The notes under the pieces: model-generated
What the model was told of the DNA's origin: nothing
The model's input: the letters and a program-made list of their open reading frames with translations, nothing else
Database searches by the model: none
Assembly: GCA_024509875.1 (NCBI GenBank)
Contig: JAMPIV010010562.1
Span: 1-64,000 of the forward strand
DNA from: Oreohelix idahoensis
Lineage: Eukaryota; Mollusca; Gastropoda; Stylommatophora; Oreohelicidae
Length of the DNA stretch: 64,000 bases
Direction: 5' to 3'
Made by a program: the position numbers and the translations under genes
In this document: positions 54,735 to 64,000 of the stretch, one piece after another
How positions within the stretch are numbered: position 1 is the first letter of the stretch
Layout: each line of letters opens with the position of its first letter

Positions 54735-56055
54735 TGTCGCGAGAGGTTCAGATGTTATGAAAATTAAGATATCCTGGACATAAAGATGTCTCAGATGATA
54801 CCAGGATAATGCCAGATAAGAGTTTGGTCTTATCAGTAATACTCCCTTCTCTGAAGAGAGTAAGAGTGTATAGACACAAAGGTTGGGTCAAGCTATGTAA
54901 GTTCCCAGAGAAGATGGTGATGTAGTACTCTGAGTCCCTAACTCCTACCTCTCCTGATTCTCCTCAGTTATTATGATATTTAATAGTTTTTCTGACTCTG
55001 CCATGGGTAATTTATATAACTAAATTCACCAACAAGAACTGTAATTCAACTAAAATAATTTAAGAGAGGCTTCTGGTGAATATTTACAATTTAATTACAC
55101 AGTTATTCTTTTCTGTTTGAATAGTTTAAAACTCAAAGATTTTACAACAGTAAATAAATAAAACAGTTCAACAAATGTTTTTAACTTGGGTCAAAATGTC
55201 TATCATTCTTGCAGACAAAGCTTGCTTGATCATTCACTTAAAGAATTATAATTATTATTATTATAAGCTTATTGAAACTCTATACTATTATGATCATCAC
55301 AAACTAGATGCGGTTATATTTTTGGTGAGTATGGATAAGCTGCACAGTTGCCTTAAGCAACTTAGCTGAGTCACTGCAGATGGCTCTCTTTAATGCTGGA
55401 TAAAATCTTCAGATGAAATTGTTCCTTTAGCCACACACGTTATGACTGGTCTGCTATCACAGACTGGCACTGCATTCGTTGTAACTTTAGTACTAAGAGT
55501 CTCTTCTTAGTTGTAGACTTTAGGTTAAAGGATTAAATCTGCAATGAATTCAAACGCAATCCCAGTATTTGTCTATCCATACCCTCTATGACACAGATGG
55601 GGACGATAGACAGTTTCAGAATAGCATCCCAGCAGATGCACAAGGTATAGTATAGTAGCATCAATCATTTTAATTCAAAGTGATCATAATTTTCTGCTAA
55701 CTTATTAATTATTAATAGTTTCCTATGATTCGCCTCCACACTATGATTTGGTTGTGGGTAAAACTATTAAGTAATATGTCAAGCTATATTATAAATCAAT
55801 CCCTTTCATCCTTCTTTATGATCCTGGTAGGTGTATCATTCCGTTCAAGAAATACTCCTTTAAATACATTAACAAACCTACAGTCGTACTTTGGCCATCA
55901 TTCTCAATATTATACTCATTTACAATGTTGGCTTTTCCAATAAAGGTTAACACATGCTTGTATTTCAGCCGGCAACACACTCGTTATGGAATATTTTCTT
56001 TACACACTCTACACACTTTCTAACGCACTGATAGATTAATCAATATAATTACACA

Positions 56056-56152
<97 letters not shown>

Positions 56153-56200
56153 GTTCTTACCCTCAGGCACACACAGACAGGCCCTCAATGGCTGATTAAG
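54735..56200 (-). mobile_element. LTR of element D (right end uncertain)
   Basis: Begins TGTCGCGAGAGG directly after the primer-site region of the gag fragment, as the 5' LTR of a minus-strand element should. It shares the landmarks gatgttatg, caagctatgtaag and tcctacctct with the LTRs of A and C and with the copy at 56241. The far end could not be fixed because no second D LTR is present; it lies before 56241 if that copy is separate. It contains the (TA)n tract at 56059. Confidence 0.65.
56059..56151. repeat. (TA)n microsatellite
   Basis: About 93 bases of alternating AT with one tgta break. Confidence 0.95.
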
Positions 56201-56240
56201 GTCTGCTAACATGTGCAGAAGGCAAACGCTGGCATTAAAA

Positions 56241-56560
56241 TTGTGATGAGAGGTTTTGATGGTATTTAATTTAAAGATTAACTAGGTGAGGTCAGCTATG
56301 TAAGTACCCTGAATCAGAAAAGATGATGATGTAATTCTCAGGGGTCCTTATCTGCTACCTCTTATGATCTCACCCAGTGTAAGGGTATGTAGGTACTTAT
56401 TGTGAGGAATGACTAATTTCAAAACAGAACTGTAATTCAACAAAATATAAGTAAGTAAGACTGGTGGTAACGTTTTGGTATATGTATATGGGAATAAATA
56501 TACAATTTATTGCCCTGAACCTCAATCTTTTGGAACAGGACTTGTCAAAATCATAAACTT
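56241..56560 (-). mobile_element. Second D-like LTR edge (E)
   Basis: From TGTGATGAGAGG the words ggtcagctatgtaagtaccc, gatgatgatgtaatt, gctacctctta and acagaactgtaattcaac follow in the same order as in the LTR at 54735 (gtcaagctatgtaagttcc, gatggtgatgtagta, cctacctct, aagaactgtaattcaac). It is a diverged LTR of the same group and orientation. Its 3' limit and flanking duplications were not found. Confidence 0.6.
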
Positions 56561-59500
56561 GTTTATTTACAGATTTGAAATAGATAATATGGAACTATGT
56601 CTATGAAGTGTAACAAAATTAAAGTGTCACTATAAAGGGTACCCCAGTGTCTGATGTTTAATACTGGATAGGACCACTAATCAGTTATTGGAGGGTTTGC
56701 TTTCTTCATCATTCCCCAGGAAATTTCTCTTGTTGTGGTGATTTATATTGAGAGGAACTGTCACATGCCCGTAGTAAGGACTTAGCATGTAAGCCTGTCT
56801 GATGATATGGGCTTCAGAATATGTAAACGGTCACTCAAATGATGCTACTTTCTAGGTGAAGTTATTGCCTGTAGCTCACAGTATAGTAGGAGCCTTCACT
56901 GCTGACACTTTCTGCCTTCACCAGGGTGTCTGCCACACTTTCTTATTGGTAATACAACCCTCAAGTTTAGAATAATAACACACGCACAAAGTTGACTAGC
57001 AGTAAATGGTTGCTTCTAGACTGCTTTCTTGTCCAGACGGAAAAAGCTTTGAAGTAAAGGTAAAGGTAAAGGAACCCGTTACACGCCCATTGAGGCATAT
57101 TGGGAATATGGTGTTAGGCCCATAAAAAGCTTTGAGCTCAAGGCTTTCCCGCTGATCTCAACTTGTGATGGCTTTTCAAATTTCAAATGGCCTTATTTTA
57201 CAACGAGGTGTTAATTTTTATTACCCTACCCTTAACCAATCAGAAGGCGTCACAATTTTAACTATTGCTGAACGATAAACCTTTGAGCAATCATAAGTGT
57301 GTTCATTCGTCTGATTATATTTGTGTATTTTATATTTCAGTTATTTATGAACCGATTTTAATTTTATTTTTTTTTTAGTTATTAAAATTAATAATTAACC
57401 GGCTCATTGACCTCTATCGTTCTATTTAATCTTCCTTTGTTTATTCCTTAACAGTTTCATCTGGGTAATTTTTTTTGTAATTAATCGTGGTTCTAACCTG
57501 ATCTACAATATCATTAAAATAATTTTTTCTAAGTCAAGATAACTTTATTTAGTGGGAATCTTTTGGTTAACATATTAATCAATATCAGCGCTATAATTCA
57601 ATATATCCCTTTCTGTCTAATTCCATTTAGTTATTGAGAAATAATTTTTTTAATTTTTGTCAAAAACACAGAATCGGCAGTTTTGCCATTACATCCAAGT
57701 TTTTTTTTCTCAACTTTACAAAACGAGGTACCAATTTTATTGGTTGTTAGATTTTCCACGTTCGTTAATAAATATTGGGAGGGGTAGTGTGTGTATTTGG
57801 GGGCTAGTAACTTTTAACTTGTTTTCTTAGAAATATTCAAATACTCAAGTTAAATTGTGGCGGTAGATTTGACTTTGCCCTAGACAAATTTCAAATATAG
57901 TTATTTCTAGACTGTAAAAATTCGTTAACTAGGTTTTGAAGCGGGGAAATATTTGAGCGTGTGGTTCATACAGATTCACTTCACGACAAACATATGCTTT
58001 TCTTTCCCACGCCTTCTGTGTTTTCAAATCGTGACTGACCGGAATTTGTTAGGCAAGTCTATATATAGTGTGACCTCGGACGTAAGAGGTGGATTTCCCT
58101 AGGAATGTAATCAAAATCAGAAAATGTGGGTACCTTTTAGCCTATCGTACAGTGTAGGAAAACTACTTTTTTTTATTATCTTCGTTATTCCTGATGCGAT
58201 TTTTGTCATTTAAAGCTTACATTATACTTGGAATTACGCTTTACATATCTATATAATAATCTTTTTAGTTACTGCTTGCATTTTCTGTTATGCATAGTTT
58301 AAACAGCTAAACTTAGGCCAACCTGAAGCTTCGAATGCATTTAACCTAAGATTTCTCCCGTCCTATAATAGTATTAGTAAAAGTATTACTACTTACTGGT
58401 AGAGTAACTTCCCTAATATTGTTATGATAACCTCTGGCAAGTGGTACTTCTTCCATACTGCTGAAGTAAAATTCCAAAGTTAATCATGTTACACAAATAG
58501 GGTCTTGTTATCTTTATTTTCCCAGCAGTTGTAAACACAGGACCAAGAAAGCGTTTTCATTGGTCGGAGTATCATATCTTTATACAATTTATGGTGCGCC
58601 GTAGGGCCAGAGTTATTAGAATTCGTGATGTGAAACAGACGTTAGTTCATGACATCGACGCACGTGACAAAATATGAAATTCTGCATCATTTTAGCTGCC
58701 ATTTGTGTCGTTCTCCATGTTTCATAAGTACCCAAAAGTAATGTCTCATATTTATCTTGACGATTCATTTTTGTGTGTTAAAATTTGGATGGATTTCTTT
58801 TGATTTTCTTCTATTTCACAATGAAATGAAGAGTATGGGTACATTATTTGTGTACTTTGGAGAGAAAAAGGTAGAGTATGTATATAATATGGATTCTTGA
58901 AAGTCTGTTTAATATATTTGTTATAATCTGGAGATAATTTAATGTATATTTAAAATGGAGTGCGTGGTGTCAGAGCTATCCTAAAAAAAAAAAACTGTAT
59001 CTAAACGTTCATTTGTCAGTGAATTGTATTTTCTGTAGAATCCCTCTTCTTTGAGGAAAGAAAGTCTATACCACTTTATCAACAAGCGTGTCCTAACAGA
59101 CAGCAAAGTCGATGCGATAGAAAGTTCTAGCTATCTTATTATGCACTCCACATTTTTACACATATAACTGCAGGAAAAGCATTACGTAGTGTGTATTTTA
59201 ATGACCCTGCCTTAATTTTGTTGCATGTGAGCATGAAGGGAAGAAAAAATAATTTTAAAATAGAACAACTCTGTTAGTCTTGTCTCCTAGAGATGACAGT
59301 ATCTGTGACATAATCTCTGCACGTACACTGTCTGGACTGAGATGGGGAGAGCAATGTCAGAATAGCGGATCCAATCTATTGTTGTCTTCAAAACATTGAC
59401 ATGTGGAAGCAAATAATAATTAATAAATATGTAAAGCCATAATTTCAGTAGACGCTAACAACATTTGATTTTTCAGAGTGGCGTTTCATATCACGTGAGC

Positions 59501-59899
59501 ATCTAAAGTAATGGAGGATCATAACCTCAGTGGAGGCTGGCGTGAAGGATAAGAATTTGTGACCGCTTGACATACACTACCATTAATACGTGTGAAAAAC
59601 CACATACAATGAGAATCACAACGTTAAAAGCAGTTAAGACATTTTTGCACAAAACACATTATCATGGAAAGTTCACGGTTTTGAGAGAGGCATTGTAAAG
59701 CTGTCCCAGAAAAACAAAATAGTAAATGCATGTTTTTCAATGGAACATTTTGTGAAAGTGAGAGTTGCTAATCTGGGTTTTTCCGTTGTTAGAGAGAGAG
59801 ACGTGTGGAAAAAGTCGAAAAGCTGAGAAAGCGTGTGCAAATGTAGATAATTGTACCGTGTGAAAAAAGAAAGCAACGTGTGAAAATTGGCGGGAAAAA
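56561..59899. other. No recognised gene
   Basis: AT-rich sequence. A short (aaaggt)n tract lies at 57056-57072, followed by a phrase (cccattgaggcatattggg) that looks like a dispersed repeat head or tail but has no partner here. No coding domain was recognised on either strand. Confidence 0.4.
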
Positions 59900-59904
59900 A
59901 AAGA

Positions 59905-60291
59905 AATAGTATAAAAAGGAGAGACGTGAGGGATAGACAGGCTTTTACTGATTTTTAGGAGTCATTAGGCAAGAGGATTTTACAGATAGTGTTTAGGTGA
60001 ACTTCGTCTTTGAGATTATCAAGACAAGTTTTTAACTTGACAAGTTTTCAAGTTAGACAATTATTTTTAAGTAGAGAAGTTAGTTTTTTTTTTTTTAAGT
60101 AGACAAGTTTGTATTTTATTCTATTGGATATATTATTCCTGTGGATATACCCTTTCATTTTGGATACTCACTACTTTGTGTAAGCAAGAAACAAGTACTT
60201 CACCATTGTGTCAATAACATTGCTGTTCTAATGACGTTAATAAACTATATTTTATTTTTCTACATTGTTGAGTTTTCTTTGGAACGTTACA
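59905..60291 (+). other. Possible LTR edge with TATA and polyadenylation signals
   Basis: A TATA-like tataaaaa at 59910 is followed about 330 bases later by aataaa at 60239. A TG-rich stretch then ends ggaacgttaca at 60291, with tggattactttg just after. This is the layout of the promoter-to-end half of an LTR plus primer site. No partner LTR, start point or target duplication was found, so this remains a guess. Confidence 0.25.
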
Positions 60292-60552
60292 GTGGATTAC
60301 TTTGACAAACCATTATACGAGGTATTGCTTTTCACTAAACCTAAAGGGTAAGAACGGACTTTGGGAAGAAAAATAAACTAAGGTCAAGAATTTCCATCGT
60401 ATGCGGAAAGGCCTGTAACCACTTGAACCAGAACGTACGTAGAATTAGCTCTCGTCAAAATATTTACCTGCGCACAACACAATTAACTGAACTGACCCCG
60501 GCCACACACGTATTATATTGATGCCGTAACCAGCCCGGTTACACAGAGATAA

Positions 60553-60655
60553 CAACAAAAACAACAATCCGAATCTTTAACTCAAATGTCAAGTCAGTGC
60601 TATAGAACGGCTCTGAATGTAGAGAACAACAAAAACAACAATCAGAATGTTTACT
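60553..60655. repeat. Imperfect 74-bp duplication
   Basis: acaacaaaaacaacaatc followed by gaat occurs near 60551 and again near 60627, about 75 bases apart. Confidence 0.55.
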
Positions 60656-60823
60656 TTGAATGATGTTCCGCATGAACGGGAAGACAAAGAGGGGAAATAC
60701 TGGACAGTTTGTCATCATGACACGGAAAGAAATCAACAGCAGAAGTGATACGTTTTACTGGAGACAGGAAGTTGTGGAGAGACGTGATCTCCTACGCCAC
60801 TGGGTATGGTACCTGAAAAAGAA

Positions 60824-60854
60824 GAAAAAAGAAAAAAAAAGAAGAAGAAGAAGT
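60824..60854. repeat. A/AAG-rich simple repeat
   Basis: gaaaaaaaaagaagaagaagaag and adjoining purines. Confidence 0.8.
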
Positions 60855-61297
60855 ATCAAATAATATGAAGTTAATTACATTAGAGATTATTTTTTTTAAA
60901 AGACTTCCAAATACTACAATATTAACAATAGCGAACATTTGTCGAGGTATATCGCTGAAAATATCAATTGTCGTCGCTATAGTTGAACCATTTCGGGTTG
61001 ATGAAGCAGGTAATGAGTTATACAATTCTTCCATTTATAATTTTATCTCAGCTACATCATCCTGTTCTACAACAACGGAGTGGGTAACTGTTCTTCCTGT
61101 ACTGTTAATTTGTTGGTTTTACCTAGGCACATCAACTGATCTAATTTTGCTTACTACAACCGTTGTTTTAACACAATCAGCAATCATACATATTTACGAA
61201 AAATATATCATATACTTTAAAAAAATTTCATTTCATTTAAGATTACTGAAGCGTTTAAGTTGTGTGTAACAAATACGTTTATGTTTCATATCGTGTA

Positions 61298-61375
61298 AAC
61301 TGTAAACATTATAAAATATAACTGTAAACATTATGAAATATAACTGTAAACATTATGACATATAACTGTAAACGA
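61298..61375. repeat. 22-bp tandem repeat, about 3.5 copies
   Basis: ctgtaaacattat(a/g)a(a/c)atata starts at 61300, 61322, 61344 and 61366. Confidence 0.9.
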
Positions 61376-64000
61376 ACGGGCGCACAAGGCGGTCCATAAC
61401 GAGGCTCATTATTCCTTCAGTTAGAATATACCTTGTATAAGTTTAATGAAAAAACTTTGTCTTGTTCAAGTTTCTCAAGTGCTAGCTCTCACAACAACCG
61501 CACTTATACTGATCTAAATACATAGTCAGAATTGAGCAGATTTTCTACGGTAAGTGCCAATAAACAGTGTAATTTTATTAAACTGACTAAAAGTTTTCAC
61601 ACTTTCTCTAAAGATATTTACTGTAGAAGTGTTCGTTCTAAAATGGTGGGAGTTTAATTTGTCACTACAAAAGTCCAAGTATTTTCATTTAAGTGTATTT
61701 CACACTCTTGTGTTTCCTTCCTCACGTCCAACTTGACCTATATTCTAGTTACATCAAACTTGAGCGTAATGTCATCGAGCTAGAAATAACGTCTTATTAT
61801 CGTGCTATAGTTAGACACTTGACATAAATCGACGTAGTTAACACATTGATCTTACTGTAGGTCCACAACATTTTCTTTGTTTTAGGTGTAGTACTTAACA
61901 AAAATGGTTGACAAAAGTGCACTCCCAGCTATCCACCCAACCACGGTTTATCTAGCCATTTTCTTGCAAGATCATGTATATTACTGACAAGTGAATTTGG
62001 AATGAATATCTTTAAAACAAAGTCAGCTATAAGGTGTGGTCTAACTCTATCGTAAATCTCTTGCTGTTAATGTTTATGTTACTAAAACATTAATTCCTGT
62101 TGCGAGTAAGCATGTTATATATGAAGGTGTATATAGAAGTTAAATAACAGAGTTACGACTGTTCTTTAGCCAGACGACGACAAGAGCTGTATATTAAAAT
62201 TGATAAACATAATGGTCCGGGGTATTACTTTACACTAGGCTCCCACTCTGACTTTGCGTTCAGATTCTTAGGATTCTATGATATGTCCACAATATGCTCA
62301 AAGAAGGTTCGGGACGATAAATAGAATTATGACCCTAATCTTTACTCTGGCTAGCTGGCTGTCTTCTTGAATAGGTGTATTTCACAGTGCTCTAAACTGG
62401 CGAAAGTGTCAGAGTATATTGTTGTTACTATCTGACAAGACTCCAATCAGAAGTGTGGTTTATAACATCTAGAACTAACCAACCAATTACATGCAATCGT
62501 GCTTGTAATGAAGGGAAATTCTGCGCTGTTTTTTTTTAAAGTCAGTTTATAATTAATGAATTGTTATTGTCGTAAATTTATTTTGAGAGAAAAGAGTCGT
62601 AGAAATAGTGGTCCGGTTTAGAGTGGAAAATGATGATGGAAAGCCCAGTGATAGAAAATGTAGAGATTTAATAGTTACTTCACAGCGTGCTGGAGGAGAG
62701 TAAAGACAGACTTATTTACGACAAATCGTGTCTCTCAATCTTCTCTTTCACTCTCCTGGTCAAACAATTATTTGCCAGTTTTCCAGACTCGCATCTGCGC
62801 GCACACCGATTCGGTGTTTTCAAACACACACACGACGTTGATACAAACTATATTAAACGAATAGGGGAAAAGTTGGGCTTTGGGTATGTCCAACACACAG
62901 AACTAAATGAGTTTATGTGATTTTATTCACTTTAAACATCAATCACTAAAAATATCAGACATTACATAAATTATCATAAGTACACAAATGCAAATAACAA
63001 GTTTGGAAGGGGTGAAGAAGATTGGTATCGACTAAGCCCTTCCCGCTCATTAGACAAAGACAAACCCAGTCCAGAGATAGATAATATCAGGAACACGGGT
63101 ACGTTAACCTAACAGTAAAGTTAATTACTCTGAAAGAGGTGTTACCAAGTTAGGTATAAGTGATAGAAAAAAAAACCTGTTCTTCCCAGCTGTTCTTCCC
63201 TTTACTAAGCAAATGGAAAGGAGGTGGTTTTAAACAGAGTTAACAAATTATCAACTATCCCACTTAAAGGAACAATGTAGGGTATACAGAAAAGATATAT
63301 GTTACCAGGTAAGCAAGTTAACAAAATGGTCACACAAAAGAATTAATTTCCTGTCATTCATACACGCGCTAGCAAAGGCCTTCACTCATCTTGCTCTCAC
63401 TTACCGATTGTGAAAAAATCTTGCACTCCATAGAATAACACAACAGCAGTTACACCTCAACTAAATGTATGAGTGTTTGTTCAAGTTCTAGCCCCAGATT
63501 ATCGGGTAGGCGGTCAGCACATAAAAGGGTCCCGTAATCGCTGGAAAATGAATCTGTAGTTGTGTCTCTTTTCTTAATAACAGTTTCTATGGGAGGGCAC
63601 GGTCTCTGATACCGGGGTGAGGATGGTGTGGTCTATTTGACTATGCCGCGGATAATAAAATTCTTACGCGTGCTGGTACACTTTATCCGTGAGGTATGGT
63701 TTAAGTCCAGTGAGAAAACTAGTCACATCACTGTTCAGGAAATTATGAATTATCTCTCTGTGTCAGTAAACTAACAAAGCTCGGGCCAGTGTTCTTCTTC
63801 CCGTTACGACTTAAGTTGTTTGATGGTGCGTTAAATTTGTCTTTGGGTGTGCTTTCTTTGCTATAAGTTAGATAGCGGAATTCCAAACATAGAATCGCCT
63901 CAAAGATTAAAAATTTACACAGTCTCAACAAGTTCTGCGTCAGGGGAACTCTACACACTGTTTATGCTTTGCTTTGCTTAGATTGATTTCTTTATTGCTT
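61376..64000. other. No recognised feature
   Basis: AT-rich sequence with no domain, repeat or RNA gene that I could recognise. Short open frames (for example 62687-62920) carry no motif. Confidence 0.4.

Noticed and set aside
60865..61269. 134-codon open frame with two hydrophobic stretches
   Set aside because: No recognised motif, AT-rich context, no repeat of its codons elsewhere; a chance frame is the simpler view, although a small membrane protein cannot be excluded.

Overview
The window looks like intergenic or heterochromatic DNA from an animal nuclear genome. A gastropod mollusc (possibly a heterobranch snail) is my best inference. The only gene-like host sequence is a broken rhodopsin-type receptor whose TM3 and TM7 motifs resemble the expanded receptors of molluscs. 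The DNA is AT-rich, and no tRNA, rRNA or intact host gene was recognised. Almost everything identifiable is a transposable element or a tandem repeat, often nested.

Region by region: 1-1.6 kb holds two LINE tails abutting a 5'-truncated, frameshifted GPCR pseudogene. At 3.1-6.3 kb an RTE-like LINE on the minus strand is split by a 2.4-kb solo LTR (family C) with target duplication GTCTG. At 6.9-13.1 kb there are three tandem arrays (58, 105 and 82 bp). The 82-bp satellite has higher-order periods of 4, 6 and 8 units and is interrupted by an 816-bp solo LTR with duplication ATGCT. At 13.1-15.9 kb lies a 5'-truncated CR1/Jockey-type LINE with an open 827-codon frame and a (TTCG)n tail. At 15.9-23.1 kb there are decayed LINEs, a 68-bp repeat, a probable Penelope GIY-YIG remnant, A-rich repeats, a (TA)n tract and an LTR remnant.

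The core of the window is two Ty3/Gypsy elements on the minus strand. Element A (23721-34958, duplication TACTC) sits in a 75-bp tandem repeat and is itself interrupted by a second C solo LTR (duplication ACGAC). Element B (41415-51532, duplication GCATT) sits in an RTE-like LINE. Both encode Gag, protease, integrase, reverse transcriptase, RNase H in that order. Integrase before RT is unusual for Ty3/Gypsy and is the hallmark of the Gmr1-like group. B has one uninterrupted 1650-codon gag-pol frame and nearly identical LTRs, so it is very young. A is also fairly young but has an internal deletion in RNase H.

From 53.2 to 56.6 kb lies a third, decayed relative (D). It has a gag fragment carrying a tRNA-derived SINE, a primer-binding site resembling the tRNA-Pro type, and one or two LTRs. 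From 57 to 64 kb I recognise nothing secure except short repeats and one possible LTR edge. The elements do not form a host pathway; the window is a layered record of insertions, most of them datable relative to each other by nesting and target duplications.
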